A stretch of 54,133 nt of DNA from Algoriphagus sp. (GTDB taxonomy: Bacteria > Bacteroidota > Bacteroidia > Cytophagales > Cyclobacteriaceae), in NCBI GenBank assembly GCA_029945945.1, contig JAQSDM010000014.1, forward strand, positions 54,033 through 108,165, read 5' to 3'. Both the position numbers and the translations under genes were made by a program. Each line of letters begins with the position of its first letter. Positions within the stretch are counted from its first letter, which is position 1. The notes under the pieces were generated by a model. That model worked only from the letters and a program-made list of their open reading frames with translations, was not told where the DNA came from and did no database searches. Positions 1 to 8,606 of the stretch are shown here, piece after piece.

Positions 1-590
1 AGGAAGTGAACATATCGGCAATACCGTTCAAACCAACATTGGAAAGGGTAGACAAGCAAATTTTAAGGCTTACAAGATTAATAACAGAAATGCTTGATTT
101 GTCAAGATTGGAAGAAAGCAAACTGGACCTGAAAAAAGAAACCTTTGATTTGAATACTTTAGTCAATGAAACAATACAGGATTTACAACATACCAGTACC
201 AGTCATACTATAAATCTATCTCAGAATTTTGGAGCCAATGTAAAGGGAGACAGAGACAGAATACAGCAGGTATTAATCAATTTTATTAACAATGCCATCA
301 AATATTCACCCGATAAAAAACTTGTGGAAATTATGATCTCAGAAGCCGAAAATAATCAGGTAAAAATAAGTGTGAAAGATTTTGGTATTGGAATTAATAA
401 AGTTGACCAGAGCAAAATTTATGAACGATTTTACCGTGTAAGTGGAAAGAATGAAAAGAATTTTTCAGGCTTCGGAATCGGTCTGTATATAGCAAAGGAA
501 ATTATTGAAAGGCATCAAGGGACTATAAGTGTAGAAAGTAAAATCGGACAAGGTTCTACTTTTAGTTTTAGTTTGCCGATTGAAAATTAA
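1..590 (+). CDS. Sensor histidine kinase, C-terminal part (cut by window edge)
   Basis: The reading frame is open to the left edge, so the gene starts outside the window. What remains is the end of the HisKA dimerisation helix (ERVDKQILRLTRLI, then LDLSRLEESKL) and a full HATPase_c domain. The N box (NFINNAIKYSPD) lies near 277-313, the G1 box (DFGIGI) near 378-398 and the G2 box (GFGIGLYIAKEI) near 468-506. The phospho-acceptor His lies upstream and is not visible, nor is any sensor domain. It should autophosphorylate with ATP and pass phosphate to a receiver; the receiver gene 23 bases downstream is the obvious partner. The DNA is more AT-rich than the hydrolase genes that follow. The family call is firm; the signal sensed is unknown. 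Confidence 0.9.
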   Translation, partial: EVNISAIPFKPTLERVDKQILRLTRLITEMLDLSRLEESKLDLKKETFDLNTLVNETIQDLQHTSTSHTINLSQNFGANVKGDRDRIQQVLINFINNAIKYSPDKKLVEIMISEAENNQVKISVKDFGIGINKVDQSKIYERFYRVSGKNEKNFSGFGIGLYIAKEIIERHQGTISVESKIGQGSTFSFSLPIEN

Positions 591-613
591 CGTGACAAAG
601 AATAATTACAAAT

Positions 614-979
614 ATGAATAGAATTTTAGTGGTTGATGATGATCAGGAAATTGGATTTATGTTAAAGTTAATTCTGGAACATAAAGGTTTTTCTGTATCT
701 CTTCTTGAACGGGCAGAAAATTTGGAAGAAATTATTTTACAAGATAATTTTAGTTTAATTATACTTGACATGCTTATTGCCGGAAAGAAAGGGACTGATG
801 TTTGTACCATGTTAAAAAGTAATCCTAAAATTACTCATATACCAATATTGATGATTACAGCACTTCCTGACATTGAAAAAATATGTTTAGAGGCTGGGGC
901 TGACAATTTTTTATCAAAGCCTTTCGAAATAACAGATTTGATTTCAAAAATCAATTCCTTAATAAAACCACCGAAATAA
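614..979 (+). CDS. Single-domain response regulator (receiver only)
   Basis: A 121-residue CheY-like receiver with no output domain. The acidic pocket is D8-D9-D10, the phospho-acceptor is D52 (LIILDML), the switch Thr is T82 (LMITALPD) and the conserved Lys is K102 (LSKPF). It follows the histidine kinase by 23 bases on the same strand, so the two are probably cotranscribed and cognate. With no DNA-binding or enzymatic domain, its output must be protein-protein contact or a phosphorelay step. It starts at ATG 614. The family assignment is secure; the target is unknown. Confidence 0.9.
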   Translation: MNRILVVDDDQEIGFMLKLILEHKGFSVSLLERAENLEEIILQDNFSLIILDMLIAGKKGTDVCTMLKSNPKITHIPILMITALPDIEKICLEAGADNFLSKPFEITDLISKINSLIKPPK

Positions 980-1339
980 GGCAACATATAATAGGTTATA
1001 CATATAAAATATGTAATCTATAAATACAAAAACCTGTGCTCATAGGCAGCAATAATTGCTATCACACCTCAACTATTCTAATGATTGAAATCAGAATTGA
1101 TTATCAAATTAAATTCCTGGTAAACAAAATAAGGTATTGAGGTAATAATGAATAAATTGTAAGGCTGAAAAAAACATATCCAAAAAAGGGATACATCTTT
1201 TAGGATTAACTTGACGGATGAAAAAAACTTACTAAGGAAGATTAAATAAGAAACCCTCCGGGTAAAAGCCAATTTAGTGCTTCAAAATCCTCTTCCTCAC
1301 CATGCCCAAAACGTTGGCTTTTTTTCAATAAAATTTATC
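980..1339. other. Intergenic region, AT-rich, no gene seen
   Basis: This 360-base gap separates the two-component pair from the minus-strand hydrolases that converge on it. The short open frames here have no recognisable protein character. AAGCCAA near 1265 and TTGGCTT near 1314 are complementary and a T-run follows on the plus strand, but the loop is over 40 bases, so I do not call a terminator. Nothing else is seen. Confidence 0.5.
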
Positions 1340-2674
1340 TCAATTCCCAAAATACCTCTTCGCCCACTCAATAAAATACGGCCAATTGGGACCGACGGTA
1401 TGTCCTCCTTCGTGCTGACGAAAGGCAATTTCTCCTGAATCAAGGTTGGTCGTGATGGGAGGAAATTCTTTGGTTGGAAGGCCCTTTTTTCCCAGCAACT
1501 CATATACAGGGCTTGCATGGACTCCTGCCACAAACATCCCTTTTGCATCGATCCAGTTTCCCTCCACTTCCGGAGAACCTACACTGATGAAAACCGGTCT
1601 TGGCGCACAAAGGGCAATCATTTCATGTGCATCCACCGGCAAATCATTTGGAGTCAAGGGTCCGGCATACTTGATGAAATTCGGCGTAAACCAATGATAT
1701 TCTCCTGATGAGGCCAGATTTTCTACCTGTTCGCCAAAAACTCTCCTGTAGATCTTGGCTCCGCCGGCACCGGACGAACCAATCAACCCCATGGCAAATC
1801 TTGGTTCATCGGCCATCGCAACCAAAGCCGCTTTTCCATATCGGCTGAGTCCTTCTATCACAACTCGAGTGTTATCCACATTCGGGTCAGTTTCAAGATA
1901 ATCCATTGCTCTGGACGCTCCCCAAGCCCATGCCCGAAGCGTTCCCCAATCATTCAATTTTCTCGGTTCGCCTTTGTTGACCAAACCGATGATTCCCGCA
2001 CGGAGTCCGGCCCCATTATCTGCCTGAAAACTTGTGGGAATCAAAATCGCAAATCCCCACCCCTGAGCCAATAATTGCTCTTGCCAGGAAGGTCCGACTT
2101 GTGCGGGACGCTGGAAACCTGCCGGAAAATTCCATCCGAATTCTAAAACCAACGGAACAGGTTTGGCAGAAGTGGCAGGGGTGGTAACCGTGAGGTCTAT
2201 CGCCACTTCAATTGCCGGAAATCCGGAATTATCCACCAATCCTTTCAGAGTTTTTACTTTAACTGGAAATTCACCGATCAGGCTGTCGCGCTCCTGCATG
2301 ATCAGCCAGGTGACTCCGGGAATATTTTTGGGAAGGTGACCGTAGATTTCCTCGTCAAAAAGTCCGGTGATTTCCGCCTTTCTCTTTTCCCAATCCTGTG
2401 CATTTTTCACAGTGGTGCCATCTTCGAAAATAAGCGGATCAGGGAGACTTGTGTAGGGAGAAGCCTTGCTTTCGTCAGAATTTGCAGCATTTGGAGCCGT
2501 AGGATTTCCGGAAGGTCCTGGACGAAGCGATGTAATTCCCAATCGTGTCATCATCAATTGATGATCTTCGGAGCTGAGTCTGTTGATGCTGTCCCGGGCT
2601 TGCTGGGAGAGCTGCGCAAAAGAATTCAGAAATGTGATAGCACCAAAAAATAAGAACAAAATGGACTTCTTCAT
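1340..2674 (-). CDS. CE15-like glucuronoyl esterase family protein, secreted
   Basis: A 444-residue alpha/beta-hydrolase with a signal peptide (MKKSILFLFFGAITFLNSFA, cleavage before QLS). The motif GLSRYGK at 275-281, with nucleophile Ser277, matches the G-x-S-R-x-G-K signature of carbohydrate esterase family 15. The C-terminal HEGGHTVGP near 421-429 supplies the catalytic His (H425 likely). CE15 enzymes cleave esters between lignin alcohols and 4-O-methyl-glucuronic acid on xylan. The canonical acid lies in an ESGAGG motif; here the segment is SSGAGG (300-305), so Glu is replaced by Ser. E369, E371 or D376, after strand 7 (GSPEVEGNWIDAKG), could serve instead. It lies 86 bases downstream of the phosphatase-fold gene on the same strand, perhaps in one transcript. 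The fold and family are well supported; the substrate is inference. Confidence 0.8.
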   Translation of the reverse strand: MKKSILFLFFGAITFLNSFAQLSQQARDSINRLSSEDHQLMMTRLGITSLRPGPSGNPTAPNAANSDESKASPYTSLPDPLIFEDGTTVKNAQDWEKRKAEITGLFDEEIYGHLPKNIPGVTWLIMQERDSLIGEFPVKVKTLKGLVDNSGFPAIEVAIDLTVTTPATSAKPVPLVLEFGWNFPAGFQRPAQVGPSWQEQLLAQGWGFAILIPTSFQADNGAGLRAGIIGLVNKGEPRKLNDWGTLRAWAWGASRAMDYLETDPNVDNTRVVIEGLSRYGKAALVAMADEPRFAMGLIGSSGAGGAKIYRRVFGEQVENLASSGEYHWFTPNFIKYAGPLTPNDLPVDAHEMIALCAPRPVFISVGSPEVEGNWIDAKGMFVAGVHASPVYELLGKKGLPTKEFPPITTNLDSGEIAFRQHEGGHTVGPNWPYFIEWAKRYFGN

Positions 2675-2760
2675 GGATTTCAGGTTAAAAGGATTTGGGT
2701 AATCAACAGAGTTTAAATTACATAGATCCCGCTATAAAACATGAAAAGCCCGGCTAATCC

Positions 2761-4008
2761 TTAATCATTCATTTTCCAAAGGTTCAGCGAATTGTGCTTC
2801 CCTTTCACCACAAACTTCGCCCAATTTCCGGGCACTTGATTTTTTTGGATTCGATATTCCCCGGATGAAACCTCCGCTTCACCCAGCAAGACATAAGAAT
2901 CGGGCTGACCGGTTGTCTTAAATTTATTCTCTCCGCTCATCCGGATCTCCACTTTTCCCTGAGTCTCCATCGGCTTCCAGGTCAGGATGATTTCTGTTTC
3001 GGTTTCTAGCAAATCCGCCTGAGATAAAGAAATCGGACCGATCAGCGGCACTCCGTCCAACTCCAAACCCTGTTCCTGCGGAATGTCCAGATTCATGAAT
3101 CGCGCGATCGTCGGCATGATATCCACCATCGCCGGCTCTTCCTTTTGGAAATAGGAATTCAGATTCCCTGCATTGGTTACCATCCAGATTTCGCGCTCCC
3201 GATCGGATTGACCACCGTGATCTTTGCCGTCTTCAAGCGTGCGACCATGATCCGTGGTGATGAATATCAACCAATCTTCTTTCAGTTTTTTCCTCCGGAA
3301 ATCAATTGCTTCCCAGATCCTCCCTACTTGCTCATCTGCGATCTGCACCGCCCGATCCATCTCAGGACCATCTCCAAATCGATGCGCAATGTCATCGGTA
3401 TATTCCAGGTAAACCCAGCTGAGATCCGGACCGGAGATTTTCAAATAATGTGCGGCTTCGAATGAAACCAGATTGTCAATGTTTAGAATGTATCGCTTGT
3501 CTTCATCGTGTGGATAAATCAAGGTGTCCAGTTCAAACCCATCGAAATGATAGTCGAGTTTCAGGTAACCGGTTTCTGCCAATCCTTCCCCAATCAGCTT
3601 GGTTCGATTGTCCAGCCAAGTTGAGAAAATCGCCGTTTTCGCTTCGGGTCTGGCTTCCTTCAAAAACCTGAAAATCGTCCAATACTTGTAACTCGGTTCC
3701 TCAATCCCATTTCCCCAGACATTATGCTTATTGGCCCAAGTTCCGGTGAGCAGACTATTATATCCCACCGCAGAGATGGTCGGAGTTTCGGAATAGCCTC
3801 CTTTTTTTCCTCCGGTGAAACCGCGGGAGTACCCGCCTTCAGCCGCAATCCTGTCCAGGTTTGGCGTATTCACCCGCTCCAGGACATCGGCAGGAATCCC
3901 ATCCAAAATGATGAAAACAGCTTTTTTAGGATTGTTTTGGGCAAATGATCCCTGAAAAATCATGCAGGTCAAAGCGATGAAAATCAGGTGTTGAAATCGA
4001 TTGAGCAT
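2761..4008 (-). CDS. Alkaline-phosphatase-superfamily hydrolase (nucleotide pyrophosphatase-like), secreted
   Basis: I choose ATG at 4008, which gives a 415-residue protein with a clear signal peptide (LIFIALTCMIFQGSFAQ). An in-frame TTG at 4029 would add seven non-signal residues. The metal ligands of the superfamily are present: D36 (IILDGIP), D205 and H209 (EYTDDIAHRFGD), D253 and H254 (TTDHGRT) and H264 (KDHGGQ). T77 (ETPTISAVGYN), with N84 nearby, is the likely nucleophile. The layout resembles type I phosphodiesterase/nucleotide pyrophosphatases. The 80-residue C-terminus looks like an accessory beta domain. Expected role: two-Zn hydrolysis of phosphomonoesters or diesters in the periplasm or outside. 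The exact substrate cannot be read from sequence. Confidence 0.82.
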   Translation of the reverse strand: MLNRFQHLIFIALTCMIFQGSFAQNNPKKAVFIILDGIPADVLERVNTPNLDRIAAEGGYSRGFTGGKKGGYSETPTISAVGYNSLLTGTWANKHNVWGNGIEEPSYKYWTIFRFLKEARPEAKTAIFSTWLDNRTKLIGEGLAETGYLKLDYHFDGFELDTLIYPHDEDKRYILNIDNLVSFEAAHYLKISGPDLSWVYLEYTDDIAHRFGDGPEMDRAVQIADEQVGRIWEAIDFRRKKLKEDWLIFITTDHGRTLEDGKDHGGQSDREREIWMVTNAGNLNSYFQKEEPAMVDIMPTIARFMNLDIPQEQGLELDGVPLIGPISLSQADLLETETEIILTWKPMETQGKVEIRMSGENKFKTTGQPDSYVLLGEAEVSSGEYRIQKNQVPGNWAKFVVKGKHNSLNLWKMND

Positions 4009-4168
4009 GGAAGGGGTTTGAAGCCCCAACTTAGGCAGGATCAGGGTTTTTTCCGAAGAGAAAATTGCTCTTTTTCTAAGGAAACCAGTAAGACAACTTC
4101 ACTCCCTAAAATCTCAATCCTTCAACCGCTCTATTTTTTGTATCTTTTTCCAATCAACCCCAACCATT

Positions 4169-6238
4169 ATGAAAAAAGCATTACTTCCATTTTTATTGAT
4201 TTTGCTTTGCATCCCTGCATTTGCTCAATCCATCTCTGATTACCTTTCTGCACCATTTCCTACAGGTTTGGTCGCTTCCCCGGATGGGAATTCCATCGCC
4301 TGGGTTTTCAATGACAAGGGTGAACGAAATGTCTTTTTCGCCAAAAGTCCGGACTACACCGCCAAAAAAATCACGGACTATCCCGGCGACAACGGAGTCG
4401 GAATTGCCCAGTTGACCTTTTCTCCGGACAGCAAAACTCTGCTTTTCGTCAGAGGAAATTCCAGAAATCCTGCAGGACAACCTGCAAATCCTGCTCAACT
4501 TCAGGAAAACACCGATTTTAAAATCCATTCGATAAATCTCGAAACAGGAAAAATCCAGTTGCTCGGGCCAGGTTCTTCTCCTGTTTTCCATCCGAACGGA
4601 GAAAAAATAGTTTACCTGATCGGAGGAACCGTTTACTCCAAAGATCTGAATGAGCCTGAGAAGGATGGAAAGCAACTCTTCATCGCAAGAGGTTCTATAT
4701 CTCAGCTTTCTTTTTCTCCCGAGGGAAAATTGCTCGCCTTCATGAGTGGCCGTACGGATCATTCATTTGTTGGCTTATATGACTTAGAAAAAAACACCCT
4801 CAACTATCCGGAAACAAGTCTGGATCATGACAGCTATCCGGCTTGGAGCGCGGATGGCAAGCAGCTTGCCTACCTAAGAGTGCCAAATATTAAAAATCTG
4901 CTGCCCTTCACTTCCATCAAAGAAGCCAATCCCTGGAGCATTCGGGTTTTGGATATTCAGACGATGAAAGCAAAAGAAGTCTGGAAAGCTGATCCCGGAA
5001 AAGGAAGTGTGATGGTGGATGATATTCCTGCAGTGGGTCAGCGGGTTTGGTGGACTCCGGGTGGAGATTTGGTTTTCCCTTGGGAAAAAACAGGATTCAT
5101 GCAACTGTATTCCGTCAGCCTGAAAGACGGATCAGTGAAGCATCTGACACCCGGAACAGGATTTGTTGAACTGGTTCAGACTTCTTTCGTCAAAAATGAA
5201 TTGCTCCTCACGACCAATATCGGCGATATCGAGCGCCGGAATATTGTCAGGCTTGACCTGAACACCTTCCAAACTGAATTGCTCACCTCTCCAAAATCGA
5301 TCGAATGGGCACCGGTTCGGATAGAGAATGGAATGGCATTCCTTTCCTCCAATTTTGACAAGCCAGCCTGGCCGATGATTGAGTTGTACGGTAGCCAAAA
5401 AATGCTGGCAGAAGACTTTTTCCCGAGTAATTTTCCAAAAACCCTCAGCAATCCAGAGCAAGTCAATCTGACGGCGAAAGACGGTTTCAAGAGCTTTGCG
5501 CAGGTTTTACTTCCTGCAGATTACGATCCAAACAAGAAATATCCCGCTGTGATTTTCCTCCACGGTGGCAGCCGCAGACAGATGTTGATGGGATTCAATT
5601 ATTCCCAATATTACAGCAATGCCTATGGGATGCAGCAGTATTTTGCTGCGAAAGGCTATATCGCGCTTACGCTTAATTACCGAAGCGGAATCGGATATGG
5701 AATCGACTTCCGCGAAGAAGAAAACTACGGAGCAGGCGGAGCTAGTGAAGTTCAGGATGTGATGGCTGCGGCAGATTATTTAGCCGCCCGGTCGGATGTG
5801 GATGCTTCGAAAATCGTCCCTTGGGGCGGAAGTTATGGAGGGTTTTTGACAGCTCATGCGCTTTCGCAGGCTCCGGGAAAATTCCTGACAGGTGTGGATA
5901 TCCACGGTGTGCACAATTGGAACAATGATATTCCGGTCTTTGCCTCTTGGTATGAGCCGGAAAAATTCCCGGAAATGGCTGAACTGGCTTTCAAGTCTTC
6001 ACCTATGAACCATGTCAAAAACTGGAAAGAGCCTGTGCTGATGATTCATGGAGATGATGACCGAAACGTCCTTTTCTCCGAAAGCGTGGAGTTGGCAGAA
6101 GTATTGCGAAAGCAAGGCGTGCATGTGGAGCAATTGGTTTTTCCCGATGAAATTCACATGTTCCTTTTACAGCGAAACTGGGTAGCAGCATTTGAGGCTA
6201 CTTTCAGATTTATCAACGATCAGGTCCACAAAAAATGA
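4169..6238 (+). CDS. S9 family prolyl oligopeptidase-type serine peptidase, secreted
   Basis: 689 residues. The signal peptide is MKKALLPFLLILLCIPAFAQ. Residues about 25-420 form a WD40/TolB-like propeller with repeats such as FSPDSKTLLF, FSPEGKLLAF and WSADGKQLAY. The C-terminal third is the alpha/beta-hydrolase domain, with catalytic Ser555 in GGSYGG, Asp631 in HGDDDRNV and His663 in DEIHMF. The family (dipeptidyl peptidase IV, acylaminoacyl peptidase and relatives) cleaves short peptides that enter through the propeller. The stop overlaps the next gene's start by four bases (ATGA at 6235), indicating translational coupling with the serine hydrolase. The start ATG 4169 is fixed by the signal peptide. 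Confidence 0.92.
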   Translation: MKKALLPFLLILLCIPAFAQSISDYLSAPFPTGLVASPDGNSIAWVFNDKGERNVFFAKSPDYTAKKITDYPGDNGVGIAQLTFSPDSKTLLFVRGNSRNPAGQPANPAQLQENTDFKIHSINLETGKIQLLGPGSSPVFHPNGEKIVYLIGGTVYSKDLNEPEKDGKQLFIARGSISQLSFSPEGKLLAFMSGRTDHSFVGLYDLEKNTLNYPETSLDHDSYPAWSADGKQLAYLRVPNIKNLLPFTSIKEANPWSIRVLDIQTMKAKEVWKADPGKGSVMVDDIPAVGQRVWWTPGGDLVFPWEKTGFMQLYSVSLKDGSVKHLTPGTGFVELVQTSFVKNELLLTTNIGDIERRNIVRLDLNTFQTELLTSPKSIEWAPVRIENGMAFLSSNFDKPAWPMIELYGSQKMLAEDFFPSNFPKTLSNPEQVNLTAKDGFKSFAQVLLPADYDPNKKYPAVIFLHGGSRRQMLMGFNYSQYYSNAYGMQQYFAAKGYIALTLNYRSGIGYGIDFREEENYGAGGASEVQDVMAAADYLAARSDVDASKIVPWGGSYGGFLTAHALSQAPGKFLTGVDIHGVHNWNNDIPVFASWYEPEKFPEMAELAFKSSPMNHVKNWKEPVLMIHGDDDRNVLFSESVELAEVLRKQGVHVEQLVFPDEIHMFLLQRNWVAAFEATFRFINDQVHKK

Positions 6239-7317
6239 AACGATTTCTAAGTTCCTTATTCCTCACATTCGTTCTCTTTTCCTACTCTTTTGCCCAGCAA
6301 GATATCCTGCATCATGCATTGGCCAAAGCTGAGCAAGAAGGTTTTTCAGGCGTTATTTTAGTCGCCCAGGATGGGAAAATTCTCATGGAAGAAGCCATTG
6401 GAATGAGATCTTTCGAAACTCAAACGCCACTCCAAACCAGTGATGTTTTTGAGTTGGCCTCTGTTTCCAAGCAGTTCACTGCCATGATGGTGATGATGTG
6501 CAAGGAGAAAGGAATGCTGGATTTTGAGGATCCTGTCACGAAATACCTTGACATTCCTTATACAGGAATCACCATCCGAAATTTGCTGACGCATACCAGC
6601 GGATTGCCGGACTATCAGGCGATCATGGATCAGCACTGGGACAAAAGCAAAGTGGCCGGCAATGCGGATATCCTCGAATATCTCCGGAAATATCAGCCTT
6701 CGATGCTTGCCGCTCCTGGAGAAAAGTATGAATACAGTAATACAGGGTATGTTTTACTCGCAAGTATTGTAGAGAAAGCAAGCGGCCGGGATTTTATAGA
6801 ATTGACCAGAGAGTGGATTTTCAGGCCTTTGGGAATGAAAAACACAGACATCCGAACGCTGGAAGAAAAAGCCGCCGTCCCTAATTTTGCCGCAGGCCAT
6901 CTGAAAGACTCGCTGGACAATTACATCAACGCCAATAAATTTCATTCCTCCGATTACACCGTTTGGCTGGGCAATCGCAAAGGACCGGGTCGCGTCAGCA
7001 GCAATGCGCATGATTTGTTAATCTGGGATCAGGGGTTGTACTTGGGAAAACTGGTTTCTGAAGAAACCCTCGAGGAAGCATTCACTCCTCAAAAACTGAA
7101 TGACGGTACAAGGAGCTATTATGGTTTTGGCTGGGAATTGGAGCCGAAAAGCCCCTTTGGCAGAATGGTCAACCATACAGGAGACAATCCCGGCTACAAG
7201 ACAATCATCGTGCGGTATATTGAAGAAAATAAAACCATTATCATTCTGAATAACAATGCTTACCCTGATCTCATGAAACTGGTGGAAGCAGCGACTCTAT
7301 CCCTCAGAAAATGGTAA
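6235..7317 (+). CDS. Serine hydrolase of the class C beta-lactamase / penicillin-binding fold
   Basis: 360 residues with a signal peptide (LFLTFVLFSYSFAQ). The three hallmark motifs are present: S-V-S-K at 76-79 with nucleophile Ser76, Y-S-N at 167-169, and H-T-G at 314-316 replacing the KTG box, as is usual in esterase or DD-peptidase-like members (Pfam Beta-lactamase). It overlaps the S9 peptidase by four bases and should be cotranslated with it, suggesting joint peptide or amino-acid-ester breakdown in the periplasm. It converges on the next gene with only six bases between stops. Antibiotic resistance should not be assumed; many of these proteins hydrolyse D-amino-acid peptides or esters. 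Confidence 0.9.
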   Translation: MKRFLSSLFLTFVLFSYSFAQQDILHHALAKAEQEGFSGVILVAQDGKILMEEAIGMRSFETQTPLQTSDVFELASVSKQFTAMMVMMCKEKGMLDFEDPVTKYLDIPYTGITIRNLLTHTSGLPDYQAIMDQHWDKSKVAGNADILEYLRKYQPSMLAAPGEKYEYSNTGYVLLASIVEKASGRDFIELTREWIFRPLGMKNTDIRTLEEKAAVPNFAAGHLKDSLDNYINANKFHSSDYTVWLGNRKGPGRVSSNAHDLLIWDQGLYLGKLVSEETLEEAFTPQKLNDGTRSYYGFGWELEPKSPFGRMVNHTGDNPGYKTIIVRYIEENKTIIILNNNAYPDLMKLVEAATLSLRKW

Positions 7318-7323
7318 AGAAAT

Positions 7324-7842
7324 CTAGCCTGAAATAAAATTGACAGATCTATCCAGTCTGATTGTCCGGTCTCCGCTGATAAGTTGAAAAGGAAAACCGC
7401 TTTGTTGAGCCAGATCAAGGTATTTATCCAAAAAATACTGCCTCATTCCGGGTTCGGGATGCTCACGCAAAGGATCTGCTTCCCAAGGCAAATCCACGTC
7501 TGTAATCAGGATTTTTGAATACATCCTTCTTTCAATTTCTTCCAGAATCCAGTCGTGAACTTTATCAAATTTATGCTCACTCCAGACTTTGATCACGCGT
7601 AAGTCTGTATCTACAAAAAGTAATTTTTTAGCATTCACCGCCAGTTCATCCTCTAGTCCGATCTGCCCTTTCGCTATCTCTGAAAGGTCTTCAAACTCAT
7701 AGGCCCGATTGAGCTTTTCCAGATATTCTCTGGCAAACTCAGGAACCCAAGGTTCACGGAAATGAGCAGCCAAATCCGCCGCCAATGTGCTTTTGCCCGT
7801 AGATTCGGGGCCGAGGATCAGGATTCTTTCAGGCTTTTGCAT
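7324..7842 (-). CDS. NadR-like AAA kinase, probable nicotinamide riboside kinase
   Basis: A 172-residue P-loop protein starting at ATG 7842, preferred over an upstream in-frame TTG because ILILGPESTGKST then sits at the N-terminus. The Walker A is GPESTGKST at 11-19. FVDTDLRVIKVWSEHKF and ITDVDLPWEADPLREHP match the NadR C-terminal ribosylnicotinamide kinase domain; the adenylyltransferase domain of full NadR is absent. The start lies 14 bases inside the end of pnuC, so the two are translationally coupled. Together they import nicotinamide riboside and trap it as NMN for NAD salvage. Confidence 0.87.
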   Translation of the reverse strand: MQKPERILILGPESTGKSTLAADLAAHFREPWVPEFAREYLEKLNRAYEFEDLSEIAKGQIGLEDELAVNAKKLLFVDTDLRVIKVWSEHKFDKVHDWILEEIERRMYSKILITDVDLPWEADPLREHPEPGMRQYFLDKYLDLAQQSGFPFQLISGDRTIRLDRSVNFISG

Positions 7843-8446
7843 AGGCTCTGGAGGATTTGATCCAGGCAATCAATCCGATTGTAGCCAGGACGGTGAAAAA
7901 CAGAAACTGGAAGGAAGTCAGAATTAAGCCTTTGTAGAAATAAAGCGGCACAGATACGAGGTCAGTGATGATCCAAAAAATCCAGTTTTCCACCTTCTTT
8001 TTGGCCATCAGCCACATTCCCACAAATGCCGAAGCAGTGGTGAATGAATCCCAATAGGGTACATCGCTATCCGTGAATTGTGTCAAAACAAACAAAAGAA
8101 TCAGATACGACCCGAAAAACATCGAGCCGGAAATCATCCATCCTTTGGAATCCAGCCAGGTAACAGGCAACACTTTCTGATTTCCCTGAGGATGCGTCCA
8201 GACAAACCAGCCATAAATCGACATCACGAAATAATAGGCATTGATTCCCATATCGGCGTAAATCTTGTATTGGAAGCAGATCCAAACATAAATCAGCGTG
8301 GAAACAATGCCTGTCGGATAAACCCAAATATGCTCCCGCATGGAATAGAAGACAGAAGCGATCCCAAAAAATACGGCCACTCCTTCCAGCCAGGTCATAT
8401 TATTGATCCCTTCCTGCAATCCCTGAAGCAGCCATTGTAAATCCAT
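7829..8446 (-). CDS. pnuC: Nicotinamide riboside transporter PnuC
   Basis: A 205-residue inner-membrane protein with about seven hydrophobic segments. Family motifs are visible: YPTGIVSTLIYVWICFQYK, the aromatic stretch YGWFVWTHP, and NWIFWIITDLVSVPLYFYKG near the C-terminus. PnuC proteins move nicotinamide riboside by facilitated diffusion and depend on a kinase to trap it. That kinase is encoded by the overlapping downstream gene. The start is ATG 8446. No NAD-responsive riboswitch or NrtR-type site was recognised in the short region upstream. Confidence 0.93.
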   Translation of the reverse strand: MDLQWLLQGLQEGINNMTWLEGVAVFFGIASVFYSMREHIWVYPTGIVSTLIYVWICFQYKIYADMGINAYYFVMSIYGWFVWTHPQGNQKVLPVTWLDSKGWMISGSMFFGSYLILLFVLTQFTDSDVPYWDSFTTASAFVGMWLMAKKKVENWIFWIITDLVSVPLYFYKGLILTSFQFLFFTVLATIGLIAWIKSSRAYAKA

Positions 8447-8592
8447 TTTCGAAATAAACCAATTAAACTCAATTCTCGAGATTAAAATCTCAGTAATCAG
8501 TCCCAGTGGTCAGTTTGCTGCAATCTGAACATTGGGACTGAAAACCGATCACTTATTTACCAACCATTTCTGCATTTCCGTTGTTGACTCCG

Positions 8593-8600
8593 TATCTTTG
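8593..8600 (+). promoter_or_regulatory. Bacteroidota -7 promoter element (TATCTTTG) of uvrA
   Basis: TATCTTTG is a perfect match to the TAnnTTTG -7 element used by the Bacteroidota primary sigma factor. A TTTC lies about 22 bases upstream, near the position of the weak TTTG -33 element. Transcription would start five to eight bases downstream, close to ATG 8607, implying a leaderless or near-leaderless uvrA mRNA. This also argues against the upstream in-frame TTG at 8532. Confidence 0.6.
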
Positions 8601-8606
8601 CCAGCT

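Noticed and set aside
1078..1272. Open minus-strand frame in the gap after the response regulator
   Set aside because: Low-complexity AT-rich translation with no domain, signal or Bacteroidota promoter; treated as chance.
6235..7317. Annotating the beta-lactamase-fold protein as an antibiotic-resistance AmpC
   Set aside because: The KTG box is HTG and the overlap with a peptidase gene points to a generic serine hydrolase; resistance cannot be claimed from motifs.
8532..8606. Upstream TTG start for uvrA
   Set aside because: It precedes the -7 element TATCTTTG at 8593 and adds 25 residues without family character.
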